The position numbers and the translations under genes are program-made. A DNA stretch of 33,887 bases from Flavobacteriales bacterium (GTDB lineage: Bacteria; Bacteroidota; Bacteroidia; Flavobacteriales_D; Sanyastnellaceae). The DNA lies in the NCBI GenBank assembly GCA_029245065.1, contig JAQWQB010000042.1:1-33887 (forward strand), written 5' to 3'. Positions 8,308 through 17,907 of the stretch are shown here, piece after piece (position 1 is the stretch's first letter; the number at the start of each line of letters is the position of its first letter). The notes under the pieces are model-generated. The model worked only from the letters and a program-made list of their open reading frames with translations. It ran no database searches and was not told where the DNA came from.

Positions 8308-9570
8308 TCATTCTTGGATTTGAACCGCTACACTTTGAGGTTGCCTTAGTGCATCTTTAACATGAAGCACATAGTTTCCTGGGGTCAAATCAGACAAATC
8401 GATTGGAACTCCATTGACAGAAGAAAGACGAATAACCAATTTCCCTTGTTGATCAAATACGCTCACTTCAGCGTTGGTTAACGGCTGCGAGCATTGGATT
8501 TGCCCATTGGAAGGGTTCGGATAGACTGTCAAAACGAATCGGTCGTGTTCTTCCACCGACGTACTAACTGTGATTGGGGTTGTGACTTCATCGCTATCAC
8601 ATGAGGTAGTCACAATGTGAGTTACGTTAAACTCTGCTTCAGCAGGGAAAGTATGAGTGGGGCTGCTTTCATCAGAAGTTCCATTCCCAAAATCCCAAAA
8701 ATGGATCGCATCGTCACTCGTGTAGTCAGGAACAAAGTTGTAGGTCAAGCCATCTTGTTGTTCTGAAGTGAAGTCGGCAGTTACATCGTATTCGCCCACG
8801 AACCACGTTTCAAGCTGTTCGTAGACCACTATTTTTGTTGCTTCGCGAAGCACAACTGCAACGTCCTCGTCAAGTCCATTGTTATCTGTTATAGCAACAG
8901 GAGATGAACGGTAAAAAAGGGTGTAGAAACTGCAAGCTGCCACGTACGAACCTTCTGGCGAAGGGTGACTTCCATCATTGGCATACAAGCTGATTTCAGG
9001 ATGGTTTTCTCTGATGTATCTCCATACTGCACCAACCGGAGAAACAACAGCGTCATTCATTTCTGCTAGTTGCATATAACGTTCGTACAGCAAATCATCC
9101 ATACCTTCATAGGTGCAGACAGGAGGCCAATTAGTACAGTTTGAAGCATCTCCGTCTTCTCTTCCCCATGTCATGTAAAACACGGTCTCAGCGCATTCGT
9201 TGCTTTCCAAAATAGCAGCATTCAAGTCTTCGGCATACGGAAAAACGTCAGATTCAACTTGTGAAATTGGAAATGATGGACGTTGGCTTTGCTCTTGAAG
9301 AACGACAAAGTCCCAGTTTCCCTCTTCAATTTTTTGCAAAGAGGTGGCGTTCGTAGAATGCCCTTCCAATGTATACCCACCAGGGGTGTTGCTGTCTACA
9401 ATGAGGGTTTCTCCAGCCGACGCAGCCAAGTTGGACGTGAGTTGAGGAAGTCCATTGTAATTGGTGTAGCTATTTCCTAGAAAGAGGGCTCTTTTCTCTT
9501 GTGCAAAACCTGAACAAGTTAGCAGTACGAAGCCAGCAATGAGCAAAAAGTGTTGTGTAGACGTTTTCAT
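8308..9570 (-). CDS. Secreted SGNH hydrolase with PKD-like domain and T9SS C-terminal sorting domain
   Basis: 420 residues. A signal peptide (to about residue 24) precedes an SGNH/GDSL-type fold: block I L-G-N-S-Y-T (Ser34) and the late block D-G-S-H-P-S (Asp199, His202) supply a plausible catalytic triad. A PKD-like segment follows (about 260-330, with W-D-F-G-N-G-T-S). The last 75 residues match a type A sorting domain (V-Y-P-N-P-S-N-G, then V-F-D-Q-Q-G-K and L-T-P-G-N-Y), so export across the outer membrane by T9SS is expected. It is the only protein in the window with a clear tail of this type. Likely an esterase or deacetylase acting outside the cell; substrate unknown. Confidence 0.85.
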   Translation of the reverse strand: MKTSTQHFLLIAGFVLLTCSGFAQEKRALFLGNSYTNYNGLPQLTSNLAASAGETLIVDSNTPGGYTLEGHSTNATSLQKIEEGNWDFVVLQEQSQRPSFPISQVESDVFPYAEDLNAAILESNECAETVFYMTWGREDGDASNCTNWPPVCTYEGMDDLLYERYMQLAEMNDAVVSPVGAVWRYIRENHPEISLYANDGSHPSPEGSYVAACSFYTLFYRSSPVAITDNNGLDEDVAVVLREATKIVVYEQLETWFVGEYDVTADFTSEQQDGLTYNFVPDYTSDDAIHFWDFGNGTSDESSPTHTFPAEAEFNVTHIVTTSCDSDEVTTPITVSTSVEEHDRFVLTVYPNPSNGQIQCSQPLTNAEVSVFDQQGKLVIRLSSVNGVPIDLSDLTPGNYVLHVKDALRQPQSVAVQIQE

Positions 9571-9589
9571 CGGACAAGTGTACTCAGGA

Positions 9590-10384
9590 TTAGACAGTTT
9601 TTTCAGCTAAAATGGCATACACCATCGGAATGTTATCCTTCATTTTTTCGATGCGGAATTTCCCTTTTTCAACTTCAACAACTCCTCTGAAACAAGGGTA
9701 GGGCGAATAGTCGTATTCGTCCAACTGCCTGATGTTCATGCCATGTGAAATCAAGTTGTTCACTACCTCAGACATCCCATGGTTCCACATTACATATTCT
9801 TGAGAAATGTGTGCTTCAGTGTCTGCGTAGGTACCCTCTTCGGATTCGCGGATTTCACCAGAGTTGAAATAGCGGTACTTGATTTCATTGAAGTCATCGT
9901 CGAACATCCACACTACAGGGTGAAATTCAACGAATACAAGTTGACCTTTCGGACGCAGAAAATTAGCTATTACACCCGCCCATTTGTTCATGTCAGGTAG
10001 CCAACCAATTACGCCATAAGAGGTGAAAACGATGTCGAAGTCTTCCTTCAGTATAGCAGGTAAATCATATACATCGCTCGCAATAAAAGTACATTCAACA
10101 CCAGCTTCTTTTGCCAATCCTCGCGCCTTGTCAATAGCAACGTCTGAGAGGTCTACACCGGTAACGTGAGCGCCCATTCGGGCCAGTGAGATGGTGTCTT
10201 GTCCAAAATGGCACTGCAAATGGAGGATGCGCTTTCCTCTGATGTTACCAAGCATACCTAACTCAATTGACTTGAGAGACGTTGCTCCTTTCAAAAAGGA
10301 CGGTACATTATAGAAGTCAGAATCAATATGAACTGCTGTTCTATTGTTCCATGATTGACGGTTAATTTCTTTGTAATCCTTCAT
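9590..10384 (-). CDS. Class I SAM-dependent methyltransferase
   Basis: 264 residues, no signal peptide. Motif I is I-L-H-L-Q-C-H-F-G-Q-D (about 54-64), followed by the acidic ribose-binding residue in V-T-G-V-D-L-S and the post-II region D-I-V-F-T-S-Y-G-V-I. These place it in the Methyltransf_11/25 group of small-molecule methyltransferases; the acceptor cannot be told from sequence. It sits 5 bases after the small lipoprotein gene and 19 bases before the SGNH gene, within the same run of minus-strand genes. Confidence 0.85.
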   Translation of the reverse strand: MKDYKEINRQSWNNRTAVHIDSDFYNVPSFLKGATSLKSIELGMLGNIRGKRILHLQCHFGQDTISLARMGAHVTGVDLSDVAIDKARGLAKEAGVECTFIASDVYDLPAILKEDFDIVFTSYGVIGWLPDMNKWAGVIANFLRPKGQLVFVEFHPVVWMFDDDFNEIKYRYFNSGEIRESEEGTYADTEAHISQEYVMWNHGMSEVVNNLISHGMNIRQLDEYDYSPYPCFRGVVEVEKGKFRIEKMKDNIPMVYAILAEKTV

Positions 10385-10389
10385 TGTTC

Positions 10390-10821
10390 TTAGTTAGTTG
10401 TTGCCCGTTCAAGTTGCCAAATTTGGCCACCGGTATTGGAAGAAGTGAATGACCAAAACATATGATCGTCATCTATTACGGAAATTCCGAAGCGTAGTCT
10501 TTTTATGGCGCCTTTGTTGTACTTAAATTCAATTTTTTGTTGATGTGAATCGAAGGTCCAGCCGCCTGCAGAGAACAAACGCTGACCCTCTCCGTAAAGG
10601 AATTCGCCATTCGATAAAAGCTCGTATTTCTTGCCGATTAACTGACGTTTAAGCTTCCCTTTTTCCAAACTTGATATTTCCTCCGTGGTGACGTCTACGG
10701 TAATTATTTCCCAAACTCCTGCCAACTCTTTTTCGTTGAATGCTTGTTGGCACGAGGAGAGCGCGAATAAGCAAGCAACACTAAACACGAGTGGCCATTT
10801 ACGGCAAATACGGCATGTCAT
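10390..10821 (-). CDS. Small lipoprotein, lipocalin-like
   Basis: 143 residues with a lipoprotein signal ending L-S-S-C (Cys near residue 24). The mature part starts E-L-A-G-V-W-E-I and has a later G-G-W-T-F-D segment, the pattern of small lipocalin-like proteins of Bacteroidota. The function is unknown. The ATG at 10819-10821 lies inside the end of the AlgX-like gene (23-base overlap), so expression is probably coupled to the O-acetylation pair. Confidence 0.65.
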   Translation of the reverse strand: MTCRICRKWPLVFSVACLFALSSCQQAFNEKELAGVWEIITVDVTTEEISSLEKGKLKRQLIGKKYELLSNGEFLYGEGQRLFSAGGWTFDSHQQKIEFKYNKGAIKRLRFGISVIDDDHMFWSFTSSNTGGQIWQLERATTN

Positions 10822-11950
10822 AATAATATCTCATTTGTTTGATTAACCCGAATGGGAACCGATGAAGGTTTGCGTCGGTGCAAATTAACACAATGGCGTC
10901 ATTTCGTTCAATAGACGCTCGGTAATTTTGGTCCCAAACGGTAGTTGCTTTTTCATTCGATTCAGGATATACAGCCGCGCAGTAGTACCAAAATTGCCCT
11001 TCGTTGAAAATGGAGTTCGAGAATCCTAAGTTGAACATGTCCCACCAAAAACTATCGGAGATGGTCAAGACCGTTGGTGAAGAGCCATTGGTGGAATCTT
11101 CTATGGTAAAACCGGGGTAGGCCAATGAATCATCAGGGATATCGAATAGAAGGTTCATTCCGTCTTCAATATCCTGGTCGAAAAAGCGCGCGAAATCATT
11201 CACTTCATGTCGATTGACACCCAATGTTGGAAGTCTCCTTTCGGTCAAGATCTCCAACGTGGAAATAATAGAGTCCATCACAATGAATTCAGCGTATTGA
11301 CTCCAATGCACGCCGTTCTTTGGGAACAGTGGATACCTGCTGGTGACTTTCATGTTGTCGAACCAACTGCGGCAATTTATGGTGGGTATTTGGTAAAGGG
11401 CAAGTTGTTGTTGAACCAGGTCGAAATTGGTTGTTTTAGAGGTGTCTACTTCGAAGTAATCAGGAATAAGGTTTTGATGAAAGTGACCTTTCCCGGGGGC
11501 TAAAACAACCAATAAATCGATGCCTAACTGCCGCAATGTGTCATTCACTTGCTCCAATCCTCTTCCAATAGAAAGGAGGCTGTCTACGCCGAGGAAATCT
11601 TGACCAGACAGGGTTTCAATGTAACTCTTCTCGAAAAGGACTCCCTCTTTTCCTTGGACCCAACCATCTAAATTACTCTTGCGGTGCAGCGAATAATTGA
11701 GCTGGTTGTGCGAACGTGTCAACAGCGCCCTGAAACCTACATCTGCTTTTATGCTGCTTTTCAGTGAATCCTGAAAACTTCCTTCGAACCAACTATTCCA
11801 CGAAAAAGGAGGAGGTGCGGTATCATTGAAAGCACCATTCAATTCCATTTCATCATTGAATCGCAAACCATGTTGAACCATGGGCCAGCTCAACAAGGCC
11901 AGAAAGGCCAAGGCTACAATCAGTTTGATATGTTCAGCGATGCGGTTCAA
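10799..11950 (-). CDS. AlgX/AlgJ-like SGNH-type O-acetyltransferase partner
   Basis: 383 residues with an N-terminal membrane anchor (about 9-24) and a periplasmic SGNH-like domain related to alginate O-acetyltransferase AlgX/AlgJ (PF16822). Visible blocks are the G-V-H-W-S segment (His215) and T-I-S-D-S-F-W (Ser300, the likely nucleophile). The Asp two residues before the His in AlgX (D-x-H-W) is Gly213 here, so the triad may be built differently. The start codon is TTG, overlapping the MBOAT stop in a TTGA (11947-11950); no ATG occurs before residue 24, and starting there would remove the anchor. Predicted role: acetyl transfer to an exported polysaccharide together with the MBOAT protein. 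The polymer is unknown. Confidence 0.75.
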   Translation of the reverse strand: MNRIAEHIKLIVALAFLALLSWPMVQHGLRFNDEMELNGAFNDTAPPPFSWNSWFEGSFQDSLKSSIKADVGFRALLTRSHNQLNYSLHRKSNLDGWVQGKEGVLFEKSYIETLSGQDFLGVDSLLSIGRGLEQVNDTLRQLGIDLLVVLAPGKGHFHQNLIPDYFEVDTSKTTNFDLVQQQLALYQIPTINCRSWFDNMKVTSRYPLFPKNGVHWSQYAEFIVMDSIISTLEILTERRLPTLGVNRHEVNDFARFFDQDIEDGMNLLFDIPDDSLAYPGFTIEDSTNGSSPTVLTISDSFWWDMFNLGFSNSIFNEGQFWYYCAAVYPESNEKATTVWDQNYRASIERNDAIVLICTDANLHRFPFGLIKQMRYYYDMPYLP

Positions 11951-13371
11951 AAACGGAAGTATATGAATGGGTTAAAATCGGAACTGACTATGGAAGCGGC
12001 TGACAGAAACAACACGATTCCTGCGAAGAGGCCAAATGACGCATAGCCACTTAATTTTAAGCTGGGCTGGAAGTAGATCGTGTGTTCTAATTTTCGACCC
12101 CACTTAAAGGCGGTGACCACAGAGAAAACAATGGCAATAACAAGGGTGAACTTAAAGTCGGGAAGCGCCATAAAGAGCTTTTCCGACGAATGGTAAGAGA
12201 ACATTTTTCCGAAGTACAATGGAATATCTGAAACCGTTTCGAGTTTGAAAATCACCCACCCTAACATGGTGATCAAGAAGGTGAATAGCGTGGAAGGAAT
12301 GCGTCCGATTTTCTCGAGAATTTGCCCTAAAAAGACCCTTTCAATTACCAGAAAGAAGCCGTGAAAGATGCCCCACAGGATAAAGTTCCACGATGCGCCA
12401 TGCCACAGCCCTGAAAGCAGAAACACGATCCATAAGTTAAAGTACAGCCGCTGCTTGGTTTTAACTTTACTTCCGCCCAATGGAATGTACAGGTAGTCTC
12501 TCATAAAGCTTCCCAAGGTGATGTGCCACCTTCTCCAAAACTCGGTAATGCTCTGCGAGATGTAAGGAGAGTTGAAGTTCTCTGGAAACTTGAATCCCAT
12601 TATTCTTCCAAGTCCGATGGCCATGTCTGAGTAGCCGGAAAAGTCGAAATAGATTTGGAAGGTGTAAGCTATGATTCCAACCCACGCCGCTTGCGTACTT
12701 AACAACGAAATGTCTCCCTCCATGAGGAGAGTAGCTTGTTCACCGAGGACATTGGCAATGAGCACCTTTTTGCCCAGTCCAATGCAAAACCTATAAAAGC
12801 CCAGAAGTTTGTCGTCCAATACCTCTTTACGATCGGTGATGTCTTTGGCGATGGCTGTGAACCGAACAATTGGTCCTGCTATCATTTGAGGAAATGACAT
12901 AATATACAGCAGGTAATCGGTCAGTTTTTGGAGCGGTTCGTGGTCTTTACGGTAAATGTCTAGTGCGTAGGTCAGCGTTTGAAAGGTGTAGAAAGAAATC
13001 CCAATTGGCAAGGCCACATTCGTCCATCCTACTTCTTGAAAACCGAGGTGCTGAAGAAAAGCATCGACATTTTCCACAAAAAAGTTGGCGTATTTGAAGT
13101 AGGCAAGAAGCCCTAAATTGAGGGCAAGTGAGCTAATCAACAATTGCTTTCTCTTCCGCTTTTCTTCAGTGGCATGCATCCATTTGACAATGAAGAAATC
13201 TAAGATGGTAGAACCTAGGATGACGAAGATAAATTTGGGCGCACCGAAGGCATAGAATAGTAAGCTGGCCAGCAAGACGACCCCGTTTTTCATGTTTTTC
13301 GGCACCAAATGGTAGAAAATCAGGAAAACAGGAAGGAAGTAGAATAAAAATAAGATGCTACTAAATACCAC
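11947..13371 (-). CDS. MBOAT family O-acyltransferase, AlgI-like
   Basis: 474 residues, many membrane segments. MBOAT hallmarks are present: W-R-R-W-H-I-T-L (His283) and the catalytic W-H-G-A-S-W (His324), with P-Q-M-I-A-G-P-I-V-R in the central part. In AlgI-type systems this protein moves acetyl groups across the inner membrane to an AlgX/AlgJ-type partner, which is the next gene here. The best start is GTG (13369-13371), giving M-V-F-S-S, the usual N-terminus of the family. It is the first gene of the long minus-strand run; a TATATTCG box at 13394-13401 is a weak promoter candidate. Confidence 0.9.
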   Translation of the reverse strand: MVFSSILFLFYFLPVFLIFYHLVPKNMKNGVVLLASLLFYAFGAPKFIFVILGSTILDFFIVKWMHATEEKRKRKQLLISSLALNLGLLAYFKYANFFVENVDAFLQHLGFQEVGWTNVALPIGISFYTFQTLTYALDIYRKDHEPLQKLTDYLLYIMSFPQMIAGPIVRFTAIAKDITDRKEVLDDKLLGFYRFCIGLGKKVLIANVLGEQATLLMEGDISLLSTQAAWVGIIAYTFQIYFDFSGYSDMAIGLGRIMGFKFPENFNSPYISQSITEFWRRWHITLGSFMRDYLYIPLGGSKVKTKQRLYFNLWIVFLLSGLWHGASWNFILWGIFHGFFLVIERVFLGQILEKIGRIPSTLFTFLITMLGWVIFKLETVSDIPLYFGKMFSYHSSEKLFMALPDFKFTLVIAIVFSVVTAFKWGRKLEHTIYFQPSLKLSGYASFGLFAGIVLFLSAASIVSSDFNPFIYFRF

Positions 13372-13500
13372 TGCTTGCTCGTTACTGGATGTGCGAATAT
13401 ACTTGAATGACCTAGATGGTCCGCAAAGTGAGTCGCACTAAAAGTACCGTGAAGTGAATCTGATTAAATGGGGAATGAGGATTGCTCAGCTTACCGATTG

Positions 13501-14280
13501 CTACGGCTTCATGTAAAGGCTCGAATCAGGTGCTTGAAATTCAATGTTCGTCAATTCAGCGTACCCAAGCTGTTCTGTAAGTCCTGCTTCGGTTCTCCAA
13601 GCCCAAAATGACCAGTTAGACGCAATTGGAATACCATCAACGTCGATGTAATCTTCGTACTTGATAGCGTGAGGATCTTCTTCTGCCTCTTCAACACTTT
13701 GTCCCGCAGTTACAATGTAAGCAGCTACTTCTAGCAATTCGGTTTCTTTGTCGGAATACAAGATGTACCAGTCATCAGGGGCATCTCCTGTGCCGGCTTC
13801 AAAGGTTAGTTTTTGGGTGTTGTATTGTTCGCCATTCAGTGAATCGTTGTCAAACGCTGCGTACTTGGTGCCGTCGTCGCTCAGTCTATAAGGAAGTCCA
13901 AAGAAATAAGACCACGTGTAAATGTCAAATCGCATATCGCTATCCACAACTGAGTCAGAAACAATCCAACTATCCATGCCATCATAAACCATTGAGATGC
14001 CATCGTTTCGATCGATGCGCCCTTTCGAGCCATCTGTTAACATGGTGAACGTTGCATTTAGACGTTCTTTCTCGCGGAAGACCAATCTTAAGTCGAATGA
14101 AATGGCTCCTTTTGCTTGGTAGGCATACTTCTTATGCGCCATTTCCGTGTGCATCACGAATTCGTTTACTTCTCTTTCTTCCAATTCTGGAACGTGTTTA
14201 GGAGATTTTTCAACGGGCATATCGTTTGCACAACTTGCAAGGGCTAAAAGCGCTACGAAAAGGATAAATTGGCTACGCAT
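13501..14280 (-). CDS. Lipoprotein of unknown function, DUF6503-like
   Basis: 259 residues with a lipoprotein signal ending A-L-A-S-C (Cys near residue 17). The rest looks like a beta-rich outer-membrane or periplasmic domain resembling Bacteroidota lipoproteins of the DUF6503/LolA-like type (M-V-Y-D-G-M-D-S-W and later D-D-W-Y-I-L-Y-S-D). I recognise the general family only. Its ATG overlaps the stop of the DoxX-like gene by 8 bases, so the two are probably one operon. Confidence 0.6.
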   Translation of the reverse strand: MRSQFILFVALLALASCANDMPVEKSPKHVPELEEREVNEFVMHTEMAHKKYAYQAKGAISFDLRLVFREKERLNATFTMLTDGSKGRIDRNDGISMVYDGMDSWIVSDSVVDSDMRFDIYTWSYFFGLPYRLSDDGTKYAAFDNDSLNGEQYNTQKLTFEAGTGDAPDDWYILYSDKETELLEVAAYIVTAGQSVEEAEEDPHAIKYEDYIDVDGIPIASNWSFWAWRTEAGLTEQLGYAELTNIEFQAPDSSLYMKP

Positions 14281-14638
14281 GTTTTTGAGGTAATTGAGAT
14301 AAAAGAAAACGGGAAGAGATCACCAATAACAAGGCAATAGACGCCATTGTTAGTAGGCCTTCATTGTTGAAATAGTGCGCCGAAGTGGCCAACACAGCAT
14401 CGAAGAAAAATCCGGCGTAAGCCCATTCCATGAGCCATTTCGGACGACGGACTAACACCATCACTACGCCTGCTATTTTTAGCAATGCCGACGGATAAAC
14501 AATCCAACTCGGGAATCCCAAAATGTCATAGAACATAACCACCATATCGTATTCTAGCAAATACATACCTGCTGAGAATAAGAATAGTGAACACATGAGC
14601 AGTGTTACGATCCAATACGTCACTTTGAGCGCCTTCAT
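14273..14638 (-). CDS. DoxX-like small membrane protein
   Basis: 121 residues with four hydrophobic segments, starting M-K-A-L-K-V-T-Y-W-I and containing the family-like segment G-F-P-S-W-I-V-Y-P-S-A-L-L-K-I-A-G (about 41-57). This matches the DoxX_2/DUF4345-like group of small four-helix membrane proteins. The family has no settled function, though some members associate with redox or thiosulfate proteins. It is the first gene of a two-gene unit with the downstream lipoprotein. Confidence 0.7.
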   Translation of the reverse strand: MKALKVTYWIVTLLMCSLFLFSAGMYLLEYDMVVMFYDILGFPSWIVYPSALLKIAGVVMVLVRRPKWLMEWAYAGFFFDAVLATSAHYFNNEGLLTMASIALLLVISSRFLLSQLPQKHA

Positions 14639-14642
14639 ACTG

Positions 14643-14650
14643 CAAAGGTA
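14643..14650 (-). promoter_or_regulatory. -7 box TACCTTTG before the DoxX-like gene
   Basis: An exact match to the Bacteroidota -7 pattern TAnnTTTG, only 4 bases before the ATG (14636-14638), which would make the mRNA leaderless. No good TTTG at -33. Confidence 0.4.
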
Positions 14651-14794
14651 AACTGCCCTAAAAGGAAGGAAGTCCCGAAATCATAACAAAGTCAAGAATC
14701 AATGGGTTTTCCTGTATAATTGGAATAAATTGTGCCTACCAAGTTCACCTCACAACCCTCACCTCCAAACTAGACTCGCTCAACTCTCACTCCA

Positions 14795-15997
14795 ATGTCG
14801 CTTACTTCTAACTCCTTCATCTCGTCATTTCAGGGACTTTCACGCGAAGTGTGGTGGCTTTCTGTGATCACGCTCATCAACAGAGCCGGGACGATGGTGA
14901 TTCCTTTTCTATCGCTCTACCTAACAGAGGAACAAGCATTTTCGAAATCGGATGTTGGTTGGTTGATGTCTGCTTTTGGACTAGGGTCTGTCGTGGGAAC
15001 GTGGTTAGGTGGCCAGTTGACCGATCGGACAGGCGCTCATAAAGTAATGATTGCCAGTCTGCTTAGTTCAGGTTTGTGCTTCATTACACTTCAATACGTG
15101 AACGGCTTTCTCCCCATATGTGCCATGGTCTTTTTGGTAATGTTGACGGCGGACATGTTCCGTCCGGCCATGTTTGTTGCGTTAAGTGCTTATAGCAAAC
15201 CAGAGAACAAGACGCGGTCGGTTACATTGATTCGTCTGGCAATTAACCTTGGATTTTCAGTGGGGCCCGCTATTGGTGGACTAATTATCCATTCCATGGG
15301 CTATGACCTCTTGTTTTGGATTGATGGTATATCATGCTTTTTGGCGTTGGCGCTTCTGATGAAGGTGCTGAATCCGAAGAAATCCAAGGTGTTGGACATG
15401 CATGATCCAGGGGCAAAAGCATCACCATATCAAGATGCTAGTTTTTGGATTTTCTTCGCTGCCATGCTGTTGTTCGGAGTCGTCTTTCTCCAGCTCTTCA
15501 GCACAGTTCCCATTTACTACAGTGAAGTTCACCTCTTGTCTGAGCTTCAAATTGGGTTGTTGATGGGGATGAACGGCTTCGTGATTTTCGTTCTTGAAAT
15601 GCCATTGGTAAGGTACTTTGAGACGAAAAAGAGCAGTCAAACCAAACTGATGATTCAAGGGGTAATTCTCTGCGGACTGAGTTACTTGGTGCTTGTTTTA
15701 ACAGATTGGCCCGGCATTCTTGTAATTGGCATGTTGTTTATCACCATTGGCGAAATGGTTACGTTTCCTTTTTCAAATGCCTATGCCATGAATAGGTCGA
15801 AACGGGGAAAGCAAGGGCAGTACATGGCCCTCTATGCGGTGGCCTTTTCTGTCGCACATATCGTCGGTCACAATTCAGGCTTCCAGCTCATTGATGAGAA
15901 GGGATATGATTTTGCTTGGAATGTGTTAGTAGGTCTATCTGTTGTAGCAGTTGTATTGCTTCTGTGGCTTGGAAAAAGAGAAAAGGCCGGACTCTAA
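14795..15997 (+). CDS. Major facilitator superfamily transporter
   Basis: 400 residues with about 12 hydrophobic helices. The loop between helices 2 and 3 has the MFS motif A form G-T-W-L-G-G-Q-L-T-D-R-T-G (about 68-80), and N-L-G-F-S-V-G-P-A-I-G-G near 150-161 resembles motif C of drug:proton antiporters. An efflux role is possible but the substrate cannot be read from sequence. The ATG at 14795 follows a 150-base gap after the DoxX-like gene, with which it is divergent. No clear -7 box was found just upstream. Confidence 0.85.
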   Translation: MSLTSNSFISSFQGLSREVWWLSVITLINRAGTMVIPFLSLYLTEEQAFSKSDVGWLMSAFGLGSVVGTWLGGQLTDRTGAHKVMIASLLSSGLCFITLQYVNGFLPICAMVFLVMLTADMFRPAMFVALSAYSKPENKTRSVTLIRLAINLGFSVGPAIGGLIIHSMGYDLLFWIDGISCFLALALLMKVLNPKKSKVLDMHDPGAKASPYQDASFWIFFAAMLLFGVVFLQLFSTVPIYYSEVHLLSELQIGLLMGMNGFVIFVLEMPLVRYFETKKSSQTKLMIQGVILCGLSYLVLVLTDWPGILVIGMLFITIGEMVTFPFSNAYAMNRSKRGKQGQYMALYAVAFSVAHIVGHNSGFQLIDEKGYDFAWNVLVGLSVVAVVLLLWLGKREKAGL

Positions 15998-16039
15998 ATC
16001 AATCCGAGTGGGGAACTTAGAGCCTTTGGTTTCTTTAAT

Positions 16040-16047
16040 TATATTTG
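16040..16047 (+). promoter_or_regulatory. -7 box TATATTTG before yebC
   Basis: An exact TAnnTTTG match 16 bases before the yebC ATG. The -33 position lacks a clear TTTG, so strength is uncertain. Confidence 0.5.
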
Positions 16048-16063
16048 TCAAAATCAATCTACC

Positions 16064-16786
16064 ATGGGAAGAGCATTTGAATACCGCCGTGCAGCGAAAG
16101 AGAAAAGATGGGGACACATGTCACGTGTATTTCCAAAATTGGCGAAAGCCATTACCATAGCAGCGAAGGACGGAGGACCAGATCCGGAAACAAATGCAAA
16201 GCTCAGAACGGCCATTCAGAATGCGAAGGCTCAGAACATGCCTAAAGACAACATTTCGGCGGCTATTAAGCGTGCTGATGGAAAAGATGTTGCCGATTTT
16301 GCAGAAGTCATTTTTGAAGGCAAAGGGCCTCATGGGGTGCTCGTCTTTGTAGAGTGTGCTACAGACAACAACAACCGTTCGGTAGCCAACATCAAATCGT
16401 ACTTCAGTAAAAGTGGGGGAAGCTTAGTGCCAACAGGTTCCCTTGAATTTATGTTTGATCGCAAAGCAGTCTTCGAAATTGAAGTGAATGAAGAGTTGAA
16501 TACTGGCTTGGATATTGAAGAGCTTGAATTTGAGCTCATTGATGCCGGATTAGAAGAAATTGATCAGGACGAAGAAACGGTTGTGATTTTTGGTGATTAC
16601 ACCAACTTCGGAAACCTATCAGAAGCCCTCGAGGCGAAAGGTATTGAAGTGAAAAGTGCTACGTTGAAGCGTATTTCGAACAACCCTCAAGAATTCACAG
16701 ATGATCAGGTGGATGAAATGGCGAAGTTGTTTGACAAGTTAGACGAGGACGATGACGTTCAAGCCTTTTTCAATAACATTGCTTGA
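16064..16786 (+). CDS. yebC: YebC/PmpR/TACO1 family protein
   Basis: 240 residues, the normal length. The N-terminus M-G-R-A-F-E-Y-R-R and the K-R-W-G-H-M segment are diagnostic, followed by N-A-K-L-R-T-A-I (about 45-52) and G-P-H-G-V near 88-92. Members are cytoplasmic; some are described as DNA-binding regulators (PmpR), while more recent work links YebC/TACO1 to translation of hard-to-translate sequences such as proline runs. Either reading could apply here. The last 35 bases overlap the GT9 reading frame, so co-transcription is likely. Confidence 0.93.
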   Translation: MGRAFEYRRAAKEKRWGHMSRVFPKLAKAITIAAKDGGPDPETNAKLRTAIQNAKAQNMPKDNISAAIKRADGKDVADFAEVIFEGKGPHGVLVFVECATDNNNRSVANIKSYFSKSGGSLVPTGSLEFMFDRKAVFEIEVNEELNTGLDIEELEFELIDAGLEEIDQDEETVVIFGDYTNFGNLSEALEAKGIEVKSATLKRISNNPQEFTDDQVDEMAKLFDKLDEDDDVQAFFNNIA

Positions 16787-17786
16787 TAAAGTACTTCTGA
16801 AGAACATACTCGTTATACAAACGGCTTTTATAGGCGACGCCATTCTCGCAAGTGCGGCACTTGAAGCCTTGCATGGCACTTTTCCAGACGCTAAAATTGA
16901 CTTCCTTGTTCGCAAAGGAAACGAAAGCCTCTACGCCAATCATCCTTTTCTGAATGAGGTGTTGGTGTGGGATAAAAAAGCGGGGAAATACAAACAGCTA
17001 CTAAACTGTTTACGTCGTATTCGAAAGGAGCGCTACGACTTGGTAGTGAACTTTCAACGCTTCGCATCCAGTGGCTTTCTCACCGCTTTTTCCAAAGGGA
17101 AAATCAAACATGGCTTTTCGAAAAACCCATGGTCGTTTGCATTTACGAAAGCCTTGCCACACGAGTTAGGGGAGAAGGGAGATGCAACCTATATCCATGA
17201 AATTGACCGCAATCATTCCCTGATTGAAGAGTGGTGTGGACCAAGAGAAATCGGACCGAAGTTGTACCCGCACGGATTGTCAAGTGAAATCAAACTGGAC
17301 GAGGAGTTTATTGTGATTGCGCCTTCTTCGGTGTGGTTTACGAAGCAATATCCAGCGGAAAAGTGGATAGGGTTTTTGGACGAAATGACGGCTATTCAAG
17401 TCGTTGTAATTGGAGCACCTTCCGACGCACCGTTGGGAGAGGAATTAATAGAACGAAGCAAGCATACCAACGTAGTCAACCTGGCCGGAAAGCTCTCTTT
17501 ATTGGAAAGTGCAGCATTGATGTCCAAGGCGAAAATGAGTTATGTAAACGATTCGGCACCTCTCCACCTTGCGTCTGCCGTAGATACGCCCGTTACAGCC
17601 ATTTTTTGTTCCACCATACCTGAGTTTGGTTTCGGTCCTTCTGGAACAAAAGGAATTATTGTGCAAAGTGAATTGCCCCTGGAATGCCGTCCATGTGGCC
17701 TTCATGGAAAGAAGGTATGCCCACTCGGACACTTCGATTGTGCGCATTCCATCACACCTTCCAAGCTGAAATCAGTCCTTCACTAG
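16752..17786 (+). CDS. Glycosyltransferase family 9, heptosyltransferase-like
   Basis: 344 residues from the ATG at 16752, which lies inside yebC. The conserved N-terminus ([16 protein letters not shown]) begins only at residue 17, so a TTG at 16779 is also a plausible start. GT9 signs are the N-terminal Rossmann strand, the segment [13 protein letters not shown] (about 257-269) that contacts the nucleotide sugar, and the Cys-rich C-terminal C-R-P-C-G...C-P-L-G-H typical of Bacteroidota members. Such enzymes add sugars to the LPS core at the inner membrane. The exact sugar is unknown. Confidence 0.88.
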   Translation: MTFKPFSITLLDKVLLKNILVIQTAFIGDAILASAALEALHGTFPDAKIDFLVRKGNESLYANHPFLNEVLVWDKKAGKYKQLLNCLRRIRKERYDLVVNFQRFASSGFLTAFSKGKIKHGFSKNPWSFAFTKALPHELGEKGDATYIHEIDRNHSLIEEWCGPREIGPKLYPHGLSSEIKLDEEFIVIAPSSVWFTKQYPAEKWIGFLDEMTAIQVVVIGAPSDAPLGEELIERSKHTNVVNLAGKLSLLESAALMSKAKMSYVNDSAPLHLASAVDTPVTAIFCSTIPEFGFGPSGTKGIIVQSELPLECRPCGLHGKKVCPLGHFDCAHSITPSKLKSVLH

Positions 17787-17907
17787 AAACTGTTGGTATT
17801 TTTTTGATAGACTCAAAGCAACCTTTTTGCTTCGAATCGTATCTTCGTAATGTAAAGGCGCGAGACCTTACCATTAACTTCGTACCTTTCTGCAAACAAT
17901 GCTTGTT

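Noticed and set aside
15982..16027. Interrupted stem (AAAGG/CCTTT and CTCTAA/TTAGAG) at the end of the MFS gene
   Set aside because: Bulged, includes the stop codon and has no proper T-run; too weak to call a terminator.
17840..17847. TATCTTCG as promoter of the small secreted gene
   Set aside because: One base off the -7 pattern, about 60 bases from the start, and no TTTG at the right distance.
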